The position numbers and the translations under genes are program-made. A stretch of 47,682 nucleotides of DNA, taken from assembly GCA_016929795.1 (NCBI GenBank), contig JAFGIA010000059.1:1-47682 (forward strand). The letters are read 5' to 3'. The stretch comes from Anaerolineae bacterium. GTDB taxonomy: Bacteria > Chloroflexota > Anaerolineae > JAAYZQ01. The notes below the pieces were generated by a model. It made no database searches and was not told the origin of the DNA. It saw nothing but the letters and a program-made list of their open reading frames with translations. This document shows, in pieces, positions 15,259-24,854 of this stretch (the first letter of the stretch is position 1; each line of letters starts with the position of its first letter).

Positions 15259-17923
15259 CCTGCTTTTGTTGTTCCTGTGGTTTCTTTCACTCGTGGCTGC
15301 CTGCGCGGGCGAGGGGGGCCCGGCCACGCCCCCTCTGCCCGCTGCCTCGCCGGCGGACGGGCGTACCACCGTCCGCTTTGCCGTCTTTGATTGGGACCGC
15401 ACGGCATACAGTGAACGACTCGCCGCTTTCGAAGAGGTGCATCCCGATCTGCACGTCGAGATCGTATCGGCGGATGCGCTGCTCGGCGGGAACCCGGCCG
15501 GCTGGCCTGACGATTTGGAGAGTGTGTTGTTCAAGGCGGCCGACGTCGTCGCCCTCGGCCCGTCGCGCGACGCCGTGCGCCGGGGCCTGGTGCGCGACCT
15601 GGCGCCCCTGTCCGCGGGGGACGCGGCCTTGGACAGCGCTGACTTTTATCCTGCCCTGCTCGAGGCCTATCGCTGGGATGGCGGCACCTGGGCGCTGCCC
15701 ACCGCTGCCACGTTCCAGTTGATCTATTACGATCGCGCGGCCCTGGCTGCGGCCGGCGTCGCCTGGCCGCGGCCGGGCTGGACGTGGGGCCAGTTCCTCG
15801 ACGCGGCGCGCGCGCTCACGGTGCGCGAGGGTGGCGAGGTAACCCGTTGGGGTTTTGTCGAGCGAATGCCCAACCCACGCCCCTTCGTCGAGGGACGCGC
15901 AGGGCCATTGGTCGATTACGGGGCCAACCCACCGGTGCCCCGTTTCGACGCACCTGAGGTTGCTGCCGCTGTAGCGTGGTATGCCGGCCTTTACCTGGCA
16001 GAACAGGTTGCGCCTGTCGCCACGGTGCAAGAGGCCGGCGCTGCCGCCGTCTCGCCGGCGGAGCTCCTGGTCGAGGGGGGGCAGGCGGCGATGTGGACGG
16101 CGCTCGCCGGCAGTGCCGCACCAGGCGCCGTCGACGAGGCAGGCGCTGCTCCCTACCCCGTGGACGAGGGCGCGCCGCTCGGCACGACGCCTTTCTGGCC
16201 CCCTGGCCTTGCCATGAGCGCCGGCACCACCGTTCCCCGGGCGGCCTGGCAGTGGATGGTGTTCCTCACCCGGCAGCCGCCGGTCGACTCGGGGACCGGG
16301 ATCGTCGCGTTGCCCGCTCGCCGCTCGGTCGCGCAGTCGAGCGGTTTCTGGGATGACCTCGATCCCGGCCTGGTCCGCGCGCTCCGTTACGCCGCCGACC
16401 ACGCCCTGGCCTGGCATCCCGACGATGCGGGGGATGAAGCGCTGGACCGGGCGCTGGATGCCATCCTGGGGGCGGGCACGCCCCTGGACGAGGCGCTGGT
16501 CGAGGCACAGTCGCGGGCCCTGGCCGATCTTCAAGCGGCGGCCACCCGTCCCGCGCCCGCCGCCACCTTTGCCGTCGCCCTGCCTGTACCAGAGGACGAG
16601 GGCGCGGCTGAGGTCATTACCTTCCTTGGCACCGGTGGCGCGCCCGCTGTCGAGGCCTACCGCGACCTGGCGGCTCTTTTTGCAGGGGATCATCCGGGCA
16701 TCGTCGTCGATGTCGTAACGCCCACCTTTGAGCAAAACTTGAGCGACCTCGCCGCGGCTGCCGACTGTTTCGAGTGGCCGGTCGTGTCGCCCGGCCTGGA
16801 AGAAGAAGCGGCGATCCTCAGCCTCGACCCCTTCCTGGAGGCCGATCCTGCCTTCCCCATCGACGACTTTTATCCACAGCTCCTCGACGCGTTCCGCCGC
16901 GAGGGGCAGCTCTGGGGCCTGCCGTCGGGCACTGTGCCTTATGTGATTGAGTACAACAAGGACCTGTTCGACGCAGCGGGGGTGGCCTATCCAGCCGCGG
17001 GCTGGACGGTGGATGATTTCCTGGCGACGGCCGTCGCGCTCACCCATGGGGAGAATGAGACGAAGCAGTATGGTTTCGTCGGCCAGGTGTACGAGTACCT
17101 CGACCTGCTCCTCATGCTCGACCGACTGGGGGCGCGACTGGTCGACCGCGGTGTCGATCCGCCCGCCTTTGGCTTTGACGATCCGTCCACCGTCGACGCT
17201 CTGGCCTGGTACGCCGCCCTCGCCACCGAGCATGGGGCCAGGCCCGTCTTTGGCTCAGGGCTGAGTGCGGCGATGGACCATGCACTCTTGGCCGAACGTG
17301 ATGCGCTGGTCACCGAGGGGCACGCGGCGATGTGGACGAGCTATGGCCCCAACACCGATTTTGTCGAGCGCGAGGCACTGGATGTGGGCATCGTTCCCCT
17401 GCCGGCGGCGTCCGATGGCGCGTCTGGATCGGGCTACCAGCGCGCCTCTGGCTACTATATCTCGTCGTCCACCCCCCACCGCCAGGCGTGCTGGCAGTGG
17501 ATCACTTTTCTCACCGGCCAGGTGGGCACGGCAGACGGCCTGCCGGGCCGCCGCTCCGTTGCCGAGTCGGGCGCCTACCGCCGCCTTGCCGGCGATGAGC
17601 GCGCCGATGTCTATGTCGCCAGCCTGGGCAGTGAGAGCGAGTCGATCTGGCAGGCATTCGCCGCCGAGCCGTGGATGAGCCCTGCCTTTGCCTGGCTTTA
17701 CCGGGCCTACGACCAGGTGCTCCAGGGCGACGCGGGCGCGGATCTGGCGCTGCACGACGCCCAGCGCCTGGCGAATGACTATCGTGCTTGTGTGGCCGCA
17801 CGCAGTGCTTTTGTCGACCGCGCGGCCTGGGAGGCGTGCCTGCACGACGTGGACCCCACCTTGCCGGAGGATGCAGCCGGATCGGGGGGAGGTGCCATGC
17901 CTACTGGGCGCCACGGGGGATGA
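15239..17923 (+). CDS. lipoprotein of two tandem solute-binding domains
   Basis: 894 residues. Signal peptide with lipobox VAAC (Cys22). Residues about 45-445 and about 457-880 are two copies of a family 1 (MalE-type) solute-binding protein. Both contain FYP.LL.A.R..G..W.LP, Y...AAGVA.P..GWT...F...A.ALT, then WGFV/YGFV, an aMWT segment and LP.RRSVA.S near the end. Such proteins normally feed sugars or peptides to ABC importers with MalFG-type permeases, but none is present here. It overlaps the upstream ATPase gene by 20 nt, putting it in the same operon. Two start codons (15239, 15245) are possible. A fused two-lobed double binding protein is unusual; the ligand is unknown. Confidence 0.88.
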   Translation: MAMRIRSLLLLFLWFLSLVAACAGEGGPATPPLPAASPADGRTTVRFAVFDWDRTAYSERLAAFEEVHPDLHVEIVSADALLGGNPAGWPDDLESVLFKAADVVALGPSRDAVRRGLVRDLAPLSAGDAALDSADFYPALLEAYRWDGGTWALPTAATFQLIYYDRAALAAAGVAWPRPGWTWGQFLDAARALTVREGGEVTRWGFVERMPNPRPFVEGRAGPLVDYGANPPVPRFDAPEVAAAVAWYAGLYLAEQVAPVATVQEAGAAAVSPAELLVEGGQAAMWTALAGSAAPGAVDEAGAAPYPVDEGAPLGTTPFWPPGLAMSAGTTVPRAAWQWMVFLTRQPPVDSGTGIVALPARRSVAQSSGFWDDLDPGLVRALRYAADHALAWHPDDAGDEALDRALDAILGAGTPLDEALVEAQSRALADLQAAATRPAPAATFAVALPVPEDEGAAEVITFLGTGGAPAVEAYRDLAALFAGDHPGIVVDVVTPTFEQNLSDLAAAADCFEWPVVSPGLEEEAAILSLDPFLEADPAFPIDDFYPQLLDAFRREGQLWGLPSGTVPYVIEYNKDLFDAAGVAYPAAGWTVDDFLATAVALTHGENETKQYGFVGQVYEYLDLLLMLDRLGARLVDRGVDPPAFGFDDPSTVDALAWYAALATEHGARPVFGSGLSAAMDHALLAERDALVTEGHAAMWTSYGPNTDFVEREALDVGIVPLPAASDGASGSGYQRASGYYISSSTPHRQACWQWITFLTGQVGTADGLPGRRSVAESGAYRRLAGDERADVYVASLGSESESIWQAFAAEPWMSPAFAWLYRAYDQVLQGDAGADLALHDAQRLANDYRACVAARSAFVDRAAWEACLHDVDPTLPEDAAGSGGGAMPTGRHGG

Positions 17924-17941
17924 AAATGGGGGCGGGGCGGG

Positions 17942-17984
17942 GGGCGCACAGCCGTGCGCCCGTACAGGCACATGCCGTGCGCCC
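17942..17984. repeat. GGGCGCAC hairpin between the two binding-protein genes
   Basis: GGGCGCAC (17942-17949), AGCC loop, GTGCGCCC (17954-17961): a perfect 8-bp stem, followed by a second GTGCGCCC at 17977-17984 that could pair with the same left arm. The rest of the 98-nt gap holds only the ribosome binding site GGGG before ATG 18022. It may act as a processing or attenuation site. Confidence 0.65.
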
Positions 17985-18021
17985 GGGGCTGGCGCGGGGT
18001 TATTTATGAAGGGGACGTAAC

Positions 18022-20730
18022 ATGAAAAAAATCATTCTCTCCATCTGTGTGACAGCTCTCTTGCTCTCCGCCTGCGGTGGGGACGACGCGGCGCCTACCA
18101 GGGCACCCGCCACCCCCATTCCCACCTCGCGCAGCTCTGCCCCCGCGGCCGAGGGGCAGATCACCATCCGCCTGGCCATCTTTGACTGGGATCAGGGCGC
18201 CTACCATGACCTGATCAAGGCCTTTGAAGAGGAGAATCCCGACATCCGGGTCAAGGTGGTGTCGATCAATGATCTGCTTGGCATCAGCCTGACGGGTGCG
18301 ATGGAGTGGCCCGACGACGCCGAGCGCCGCCTGGCCTCTGCCGCCGACGTGGTGCCCATGGAGGCATCCGCGGAATCTGTGGAGCAGGGCCTGGTCCGCG
18401 ACTTGACCCCCCTGATCGCGGCCGACCCCGATTTTCAGCCCGAGGACTTTTATCCAAACACCCTCGACACCTACCGCTGGGGCGGCGGCACCTGGTCGCT
18501 GCCTACCACCCTCAACTTTCTTCTGTTTCTCTACGACCGCGACGCTTTTGATGCCGCGGGCCTGGCCTATCCCGAGCCCGGCTGGAGCTGGGATGACCTG
18601 GCGGCCGCTGCCGGGGCGCTGACGGTGCGCCAAGGCGGCGAGGTGGCGCGCTGGGGCCTCGTCGTCCCCATATCCTACCACCGCCTGGTGATCGAAAGCC
18701 GCGCCGGCCGCCTGATCGACGATTCGGTTGAGCCCCCGGCGCCCAGATTCGATGACCCGGCCATTGTCGACGCCGTGCGCTGGTACACAGACCTCTATCT
18801 CGACGCGCAGGTCATGCCCTACTTTGAGCCAGCCGGTGACGAGGTCGTGATGACCGAGGAGGAGATGCTCATCGACAAGGGCGATGCCGCGCTCTGGACT
18901 GAGGTGGACCTGACCTACTGGTACCGCAGCCAGCAGGCCAACGTCGGCGCCGTGCCCTTCCCTGTCGACAACCCCGGCGACCACTCTACCCTCTGCTATG
19001 CCTCGGGGGTGTCGATGAGTGCCGGGACCGCACACCCTGATGCAGCCTGGCGCCTGATGGAGTTTCTCACCCGGCAGCAGGTCTCCACCATGGGCGTGGC
19101 CATCCAGTCGCTCCCTGCCCGCCGCTCGGTGGCTGAGAGCAGCGGCTTTTGGGACGAGGCGGACCCCGAGTTTGCTGCTACCCTACGCTATGCCATCGAG
19201 CACGCGTACCCCCGCCCTCAGACCCTGGACGGCTATGGGGCATTCGACGAGGCTTTACAGGCCATCCTGCAAGGGGAAAAATCGGTCGAGGCTGCGCTAT
19301 CTGAGGCGCAGACCCAGGCCCGCGCCGACATCCAGGCTGCCACCACCGAGCGTGCTGCCGCCACGCCTGCGCCCACGGTCGTCGTTGCGCCTGCCGAGAA
19401 TGAGACGCCTGTGCCTGAAGGGGTGACGGCCATTACTTTCATGCCCAGCCTTGGCGACCTCGACCTCGAGCCCTACCGCGACCTGGCGCGACGCTTCCAC
19501 GAGCTGCACCCCGACATCCTCGTCGACGTCCAGATGGTTCCCATCATGGGGGCCTCGGTGCCCGACACGCTCGAGATCGCAGAAAGCGCCGACTGCTTTC
19601 AGGCCTATCCCTCTCTGAACAATGTGGAGGATCGGGAAGCAGTGCTCAGCCTGGCGCCATTCCTCGACGCCGACCCGGCTGTGTCTATCGACGACTATTA
19701 TCGGCAGGCGGTTGCCGAGTTCACGTGGCAGGGCCAGCTCCTGGGCCTGCCTGCCGACATTGTGCCCTATGTGATTGAATATAACAAGGACCTGTTCGGC
19801 GCCGCCGGCGTCGAATATCCGGCGGCCGGCTGGACGTGGGAGGAGTTTGTGGAGAGGGCAGTGGCGCTGACGCACGGCGAGAGTGACGACGAAAAGCAGT
19901 ATGGTTTTGTCGGCGAGTATTATGAGCTGAACGACCTCGTCTTTTTCCTGGAGCACCTTGGCGCCACGCTCATCGACCCGGAGGCCGACCCACCCGCCCT
20001 GTCGTTTGACGATGCCGCCACCCTGGATGCCGTCGTCGCCTATGCCGCGCTGTCGACCGAGTATGGCATCAAGCCTGTTTACCTGACCGACCTGGCCGAC
20101 CTGGCCGGCGCCTCTTCCATGTACCTGGAGCGCCAGGCGCTCGTCGACGGTGGGCGCGCGGCGATGTGGACGAGCTCCAGTGCCATCCCCGAGATCACCA
20201 CTGGCGCGCGCCAGTTCGACATCGGTGTGGCACCCCTGCCTGTCAAGCCGGGCGTGGAGGGCGCCGGTACCTACACGAGTGCCAGCGGCTACTTTATCTC
20301 CGCCTCGAGCGACCAGCCGCAGGCGTGCTGGCTGTGGATCACCTTCCTGAGTGGGCAGCCCGGCGCTGTGCGCGGCCTGCCGGCCCGCCGCTCCGTCGCC
20401 GAGTCGGATGCTTACCGGGAGCAGGTGGGCGCCGAGCGGGCCGCGGCCTACCTGGCCAGTGTGGCCGGCTTTGATCACCGGTCCAGCTTCCAGGCCTTTT
20501 CGGAGGAGGCCTGGCTCGGCGTCGGCATCCTGTGGCTGGGCCGCGCCTACGGCCAGATCGTCGAGGGCGAGGCGACGCCCGAAGAAGCGCTGGCCGCCGC
20601 CCAGGACCTGGCCGACGACTATCGGGCGTGCATCGTCGCTGCCGGCGATTTCGAGGCAGAGACGTGGGAAGCGTGTGCACAGGAGGTGGACCCGACCCTG
20701 CCGGCGATGCTCTTTGAGGGGGGAGATTGA
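18022..20730 (+). CDS. second lipoprotein of two tandem solute-binding domains
   Basis: 902 residues, homologous along its whole length to the preceding gene. Lipobox LSAC (Cys18), then a low-complexity Thr/Pro/Ala spacer. Domain A spans about 48-450 (TIRLAIFDWDQGAYHDLIKA...), a Pro/Ala linker with PAPTVVVAPAENETPVPEG joins to domain B at about 468-885 (ITFMPSLGDLDLEPYRDLA...). LPARRSVAESSGFWD and LPARRSVAESDAYRE close the two domains. A family 1 binding protein fold is inferred from these paired motifs. The close neighbourhood points to a gene duplication after the intragenic fusion. Ligand unknown; no importer permease lies nearby. Confidence 0.88.
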   Translation: MKKIILSICVTALLLSACGGDDAAPTRAPATPIPTSRSSAPAAEGQITIRLAIFDWDQGAYHDLIKAFEEENPDIRVKVVSINDLLGISLTGAMEWPDDAERRLASAADVVPMEASAESVEQGLVRDLTPLIAADPDFQPEDFYPNTLDTYRWGGGTWSLPTTLNFLLFLYDRDAFDAAGLAYPEPGWSWDDLAAAAGALTVRQGGEVARWGLVVPISYHRLVIESRAGRLIDDSVEPPAPRFDDPAIVDAVRWYTDLYLDAQVMPYFEPAGDEVVMTEEEMLIDKGDAALWTEVDLTYWYRSQQANVGAVPFPVDNPGDHSTLCYASGVSMSAGTAHPDAAWRLMEFLTRQQVSTMGVAIQSLPARRSVAESSGFWDEADPEFAATLRYAIEHAYPRPQTLDGYGAFDEALQAILQGEKSVEAALSEAQTQARADIQAATTERAAATPAPTVVVAPAENETPVPEGVTAITFMPSLGDLDLEPYRDLARRFHELHPDILVDVQMVPIMGASVPDTLEIAESADCFQAYPSLNNVEDREAVLSLAPFLDADPAVSIDDYYRQAVAEFTWQGQLLGLPADIVPYVIEYNKDLFGAAGVEYPAAGWTWEEFVERAVALTHGESDDEKQYGFVGEYYELNDLVFFLEHLGATLIDPEADPPALSFDDAATLDAVVAYAALSTEYGIKPVYLTDLADLAGASSMYLERQALVDGGRAAMWTSSSAIPEITTGARQFDIGVAPLPVKPGVEGAGTYTSASGYFISASSDQPQACWLWITFLSGQPGAVRGLPARRSVAESDAYREQVGAERAAAYLASVAGFDHRSSFQAFSEEAWLGVGILWLGRAYGQIVEGEATPEEALAAAQDLADDYRACIVAAGDFEAETWEACAQEVDPTLPAMLFEGGD

Positions 20731-20740
20731 GGGCTGAAAT

Positions 20741-21415
20741 ATGCTGATCCGGGCCGAAAACGTCACCCGCGTCTATCGCGTGGGCACGCGGCGCATTGAG
20801 GCGCTGCAGGGTGTCGACCTGGCGGTCGAGGCCGGCACCTTTGTGGCGCTGCGCGGGCGCTCGGGATCGGGCAAGACGACGCTGCTCAACTGCATCGGCG
20901 GCCTCGACCGGCCGACGTCGGGCCATGTGCTGTTCGAGGGACGCGATGTGTCGCGCTTGCCCGAGTGGCGGCGCGTCCGCCTGCGCCGCAAGCGCATCGG
21001 ATTCGTCTTCCAGTCGTTCGCGCTCCTGCCCACTTACTCGGCGTGGGAGAACGTCGACCTGATGCTGCGCCTGGCCGGCTTGGCGCGGCGCGCACGGCGG
21101 CGGCGCATCGACGAGGTGTTGTCGCTGGTCGACCTGGAAAAATGGGCGCGCCATCGCCCTTTCGAGCTGTCAGGCGGGCAGCAGCAGCGCCTGGCCATCG
21201 CTCGTGCCATCTCCACCCGCCCCGCGCTCATCCTCGCCGACGAGCCCACCGGCGAGCTCGACTCGGCCACGGGCCAGCAGATCCTGCATCTCTTCCACCG
21301 CATCGTCGAGGGCGAAGGCACCACCGTCGTCATCGCCACCCACGATCTGACCGTCGACCTGTATGCCGACCAGGTGCACCACCTGGTAGATGGCCGTGTC
21401 GAGCAACCCACATGA
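20741..21415 (+). CDS. LolD/MacB-type ABC ATPase
   Basis: 224 residues, the standard size for a stand-alone ATPase of this family. Walker [10 protein letters not shown] (39-47), [19 protein letters not shown]-loop, signature [15 protein letters not shown], Walker [15 protein letters not shown], and VVIATHD switch. All catalytic residues are present. It follows the second binding protein by 10 nt and is probably co-transcribed. The operon thus has one permease gene and two ATPase genes; whether they form a heterodimer on the single large permease, or this one serves a distant permease, cannot be decided. Confidence 0.92.
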   Translation: MLIRAENVTRVYRVGTRRIEALQGVDLAVEAGTFVALRGRSGSGKTTLLNCIGGLDRPTSGHVLFEGRDVSRLPEWRRVRLRRKRIGFVFQSFALLPTYSAWENVDLMLRLAGLARRARRRRIDEVLSLVDLEKWARHRPFELSGGQQQRLAIARAISTRPALILADEPTGELDSATGQQILHLFHRIVEGEGTTVVIATHDLTVDLYADQVHHLVDGRVEQPT

Positions 21416-21425
21416 CCCCCTGGGA

Positions 21426-21464
21426 GACTGGAAGGCGAGAAGCCGGCTTCCCAGCCTTCCAGTC
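21426..21464. terminator. hairpin closing the transporter operon
   Basis: GACTGGAAGGC (21426-21436) and GCCTTCCAGTC (21454-21464) form a perfect 11-bp stem enclosing an inner GAAGCC/GGCTTC stem. It begins 11 nt after the ATPase stop and precedes the gatB promoter. No T-run follows, so termination is inferred from position; it could also be a dispersed palindrome. Confidence 0.55.
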
Positions 21465-21486
21465 CGCCAATCTTCCAAGCCCTCAC

Positions 21487-21515
21487 TTGTCATCCCGCCC
21501 AAACTCGGCTATAAT
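21487..21515 (+). promoter_or_regulatory. promoter of gatB-gatA-gatC
   Basis: TTGTCA (21487-21492), 17 nt, TATAAT (21510-21515). Seven bases later is ATG 21523, so the transcript should begin at or just before that ATG. Confidence 0.8.
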
Positions 21516-21522
21516 CCCGCCC

Positions 21523-21543
21523 ATGAAACGAGGCGCGAGGTGA
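21523..21543 (+). CDS. leaderless six-codon mini-frame ahead of gatB
   Basis: ATG 21523 lies at the predicted mRNA 5' end and reads MKRGAR, with TGA at 21541-21543 overlapping the GTG start of gatB (GTGA). Leaderless ribosomes starting here could re-initiate on gatB. The arrangement parallels the mini-frame at 8123. Evidence is positional only. Confidence 0.35.
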   Translation: MKRGAR

Positions 21544-23012
21544 CGGGCTATGAGCCGATTATCGGGATGGAGGTGCATGCGCAGCTCCTGACCGAGTCCA
21601 AGATGTTCTGCCCGTGCCGGGCCGACGTGTTCGGCGCGGCGCCAAACACCGAGGTGTGGAACACACGCGTCTGCCCGATCTGCCTCGGGATGCCCGGCGT
21701 GCTGCCCGTCCTCAACGGGCAGGTCGTCGAGCACGGCATCCGCATTGCGCTGGCGCTCCACTGCGAGATCGCCGAGACGTCTGTTTTCGCGCGCAAGAAC
21801 TATTTCTACGCCGACCTGCCCAAGTCGTACCAGATCAGCCAGTACGATCAGCCTCTGGCGCGCGACGGCTGGATCGACGTCGACGATCCACACGGTCCGC
21901 CAGGCGCCACCAGGCGCATTCGCATCCGCCGCGTCCACCTGGAAGAGGACCCGGCGCGCCTCTTTCATGGCACGGAGCACACGTTGGCCGATTTCAACCG
22001 CTCCGGCCTGCCGCTGGTCGAGATCGTCACCGAGCCCGACCTCCACACGCCGGCGGAGGCGCGTGCCTACCTGGTCGAGCTGCGCGCGGTCCTGCGTGCT
22101 CTCGACGTGTCGACCGGCGACATGGAAAAAGGCGCCATGCGTTGCGAGCCGAACGTCTCGGTGCGCCCTGCAGGCAGCAGCGGATGGGGGATACGCGTCG
22201 AGGTCAAGAACCTCAACTCTTTCCGCGCGGTGCAGCAGGCGCTCGAGTACGAGATCGACCGACAGGTGCGGCTGCTCGATGCTGGTGGGCAGGTGCGCCA
22301 GGTGACCATGGGCTGGGACGAGGTGCGCGGCCGGACGTTCGAGCAGCGCTCGAAGGAAGAGTCGCCCGACTATCGCTACTTTCCCGAGCCCGACCTGCCG
22401 CCGCTCTACGTGTCGCCCGCCTGGGTCGAAGCGCTGCGCGCGACCCTGCCCGAGCTGCCGGCGGCCATGCGCAACCGCTTTGCTGCACAGTACGGCCTGT
22501 CCGCCGTCGACGCCGGCACATTGGCGGCAGAGCGCGACGTCGCCGGCTTTTTCGAAACGGCTGTCGCCACGGCTGCCGGCAGCGGCGTCTCACCGAGCAC
22601 CATCAGCAACTGGCTCCTCGGTGACCTCTTTTACTTGCTCAAAGAGGGCGGGGTCGAGATAGGGCAGATCGGCATCACGCCTGGAGGCCTGGCAGAGCTG
22701 GTCACGCTGGTGGAAAAAGGGGCGATCACGGCCACCAGTGGCAAGGCGGTGCTGGCAGAGATGGTGGACACGGGGCGCCCAGCCGGCGAGATCGTCGCCG
22801 AGCGCGGCCTGGCCCAGATCTCGGATGTCCCGTCCCTCGCCAGCATCGTGGACGATGTGATCGCCGCCCACCCGGGCGAGGTGACCCGCTACCGCGCCGG
22901 CAAAGACACGCTGCTATCCTGGTTCATGGGCCAGGTCATGCGCGCCACCCTCGGCCAGGCCAACCCGCAGGTCGTCGCCGACCTGCTGCGCGAGCGGTTG
23001 GACGAGGCGTAA
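21540..23012 (+). CDS. gatB: Asp-tRNA(Asn)/Glu-tRNA(Gln) amidotransferase subunit B
   Basis: 490 residues from GTG 21540, where the family begins ([15 protein letters not shown]). Longer in-frame starts run through the hairpin and the promoter. Diagnostic stretches are the Zn-site Cys residues in [10 protein letters not shown] and [33 protein letters not shown], and the C-terminal YqeY-like tail domain ([22 protein letters not shown]). GatB carries the kinase site that activates mischarged tRNA and receives ammonia from GatA. First gene of gatBAC; a weak GAGG lies 6 nt before the GTG. Confidence 0.97.
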   Translation: MTGYEPIIGMEVHAQLLTESKMFCPCRADVFGAAPNTEVWNTRVCPICLGMPGVLPVLNGQVVEHGIRIALALHCEIAETSVFARKNYFYADLPKSYQISQYDQPLARDGWIDVDDPHGPPGATRRIRIRRVHLEEDPARLFHGTEHTLADFNRSGLPLVEIVTEPDLHTPAEARAYLVELRAVLRALDVSTGDMEKGAMRCEPNVSVRPAGSSGWGIRVEVKNLNSFRAVQQALEYEIDRQVRLLDAGGQVRQVTMGWDEVRGRTFEQRSKEESPDYRYFPEPDLPPLYVSPAWVEALRATLPELPAAMRNRFAAQYGLSAVDAGTLAAERDVAGFFETAVATAAGSGVSPSTISNWLLGDLFYLLKEGGVEIGQIGITPGGLAELVTLVEKGAITATSGKAVLAEMVDTGRPAGEIVAERGLAQISDVPSLASIVDDVIAAHPGEVTRYRAGKDTLLSWFMGQVMRATLGQANPQVVADLLRERLDEA

Positions 23013-23013
23013 G

Positions 23014-24516
23014 GTGGAACTGTACCAATATACCGCCCACGAGCTGCGTGACCTGCTCACCTCCCGCCAGGTGAGCGCGCTTGACGTCGTCGACTCGGTC
23101 CTCGCGCGCATCGACGAGGTCGAAGATCAGGTGCATGCCTACATCACCGTGGCGTCGCACCCGGCCCGCGATCGCGCCCAGCAGATCGACGCGCAGCGCG
23201 CGGCTGGCGCCGGCCTGCCGCCGCTGGCTGGCATCCCTGTCGCGGTCAAGGACAATCTGTGCACTGCCGGCCTGCCCACCACGTGCGCCTCGCGCATGCT
23301 GGCCGAGCGCCACGTGCCGATCTATGACGCCACCGTGGTAGCGCGCCTGCAAACCGCCGGGGCCATCATCCTGGGCAAGACCAATATGGACGAGTTCGCC
23401 ATGGGCTCGTCCACTGAGAACTCGGCCTTTTTCCCCACGCGCAATCCGTGGCATCTCGACCGTGTGCCCGGCGGTACCAGCGGTGGCTCTGCCGCGGCGC
23501 TTGCTGCCGGGGAGACGATCCTCGCCCTCGGCTCTGACACGGGCGGTTCGATCCGCCAGCCGGGGTCGTTCTGCGGCGTGGTGGGGCTCAAACCGACCTA
23601 CGGGCGCGTGTCACGCTATGGCCTGGTGGCCTATGCGTCGTCGCTCGACCAGGTTGGCCCGCTGGCCCGCGATGTGACCGATGCCGCCTTGCTCCTGGCC
23701 GTCCTCAGCGGCCACGACCCGCGCGACTCGACCTCCGTGGACGCGCCGGTGCCCGATTATAGCAGGTCGCTGCGCGCTGACGTGCAGGGGCTGCGCCTCG
23801 GCAGGCCGCGCGAGTATTTCGGCCAAGCGCCCGGCGCCGCGCGCGGCGCCGGGCTCGACCCCGAGGTGCGGGCCCCCGTCGAGCGCGCCATCGAGCAGTT
23901 GGCGGGGTGGGGGGCCGAGGTCGTCGACGTGTCGCTGCCCCACACCGAGTACGCGGTCGCCGCCTTTTACCTGATCGCCATGGCAGAAGCCAGCTCCAAC
24001 CTGGCCCGCTACGACGGGCTGCGCTATGGCTACCGCGCCGGGGACGATGGCGTGGCGCTCCACGAGCTGATTGCCCGGACGCGTGGGCAGGGGTTCGGCG
24101 CCGAGGTCAAGCGCCGCATCATGTTGGGCACCTATGCCCTGAGCGCCGGCTACTATGATGCCTACTATGACCAGGCCCAGCGCGTGCGGACCTTGATCAA
24201 GCACGATTACGATTGCGCCTTCGAGTTGTGCGACCTCCTCGTGTCGCCCGTGTCGCCCTTCCCCGCCTTTGCCCTCGGCGAAAAGGTGGCCGACCCACTG
24301 CAGATGTACCTGGCCGACGTGTACACGGTTACCGCCAACCTGGCGGGCATCCCGGCGCTGTCGGTGCCGTGTGGGTTTTCGGACGCCGGCCTGCCGGTCG
24401 GTCTGCAGCTCCAGGGCCCTCTCTTTTCCGAGGAGCTTTTGCTGCGCGTGGCCTATACCTTTGAGCAGAACACCGACCACCACCGGCGCAGGCCGCCGCT
24501 GGGGAGGCGCACGTGA
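23014..24516 (+). CDS. gatA: Asp-tRNA(Asn)/Glu-tRNA(Gln) amidotransferase subunit A
   Basis: 500 residues from GTG 23014, one base after the gatB stop. Amidase-signature enzyme: catalytic Lys79 in GIPVAVKDNL, the Gly/Ser loop GGTSGGSAAA (153-162), and nucleophilic Ser179 in GSDTGGSIRQPGSFCG, followed by VGLKPTYGRVSRYGL. The C-terminal region LSVPCGF..GLPVGLQL is also typical. It releases ammonia from glutamine for the GatB reaction. The length matches the family. Its stop overlaps gatC (GTGA), so the three subunits are made from one message. Confidence 0.97.
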   Translation: MELYQYTAHELRDLLTSRQVSALDVVDSVLARIDEVEDQVHAYITVASHPARDRAQQIDAQRAAGAGLPPLAGIPVAVKDNLCTAGLPTTCASRMLAERHVPIYDATVVARLQTAGAIILGKTNMDEFAMGSSTENSAFFPTRNPWHLDRVPGGTSGGSAAALAAGETILALGSDTGGSIRQPGSFCGVVGLKPTYGRVSRYGLVAYASSLDQVGPLARDVTDAALLLAVLSGHDPRDSTSVDAPVPDYSRSLRADVQGLRLGRPREYFGQAPGAARGAGLDPEVRAPVERAIEQLAGWGAEVVDVSLPHTEYAVAAFYLIAMAEASSNLARYDGLRYGYRAGDDGVALHELIARTRGQGFGAEVKRRIMLGTYALSAGYYDAYYDQAQRVRTLIKHDYDCAFELCDLLVSPVSPFPAFALGEKVADPLQMYLADVYTVTANLAGIPALSVPCGFSDAGLPVGLQLQGPLFSEELLLRVAYTFEQNTDHHRRRPPLGRRT

Positions 24517-24806
24517 AGATCGAAGTCGAGCAGGTGGAGCAGATCGCCAGGCTGGCACACCTGGCGTTGACAGAGGAAGAAAAGGCCGTGTACGCATCGC
24601 AGTTGAGCGCCATCCTCGACTATTTTGCCAAGCTGGACGAGGTTGACACGGCCCACGTCGCGCCGATGAGCCACCCTCTGGCTTTGGAGATCCCGTTGCG
24701 CCCCGACGAGTCGCACATCTCCTACCCCCGCGAGTCGATCCTGGCCAACGCGCCGGACCGGGAGGGCGACCTGTTCCGTGTACCGGTGGTGATCGAACAG
24801 GAGTAG
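24513..24806 (+). CDS. gatC: Asp-tRNA(Asn)/Glu-tRNA(Gln) amidotransferase subunit C
   Basis: 97 residues from GTG 24513, overlapping the gatA stop by four bases. The sequence EVEQIARLAHLALTEEE..., LDYFAKLDEVDT and the closing FRVPVVIEQE are characteristic of GatC, the small stabilising belt around GatA and GatB. The order here is B-A-C rather than the more common C-A-B. Confidence 0.96.
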   Translation: MKIEVEQVEQIARLAHLALTEEEKAVYASQLSAILDYFAKLDEVDTAHVAPMSHPLALEIPLRPDESHISYPRESILANAPDREGDLFRVPVVIEQE

Positions 24807-24854
24807 GCGTGTTCAGTAGCGTGCGACAAGCCGGACAGGGTAGAGGAGCGCACC

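Noticed and set aside
15287..17233. 648-residue minus-strand frame antisense to the tandem binding-protein gene
   Set aside because: Another GC-bias shadow, with no recognisable domain and full overlap with a clear gene.
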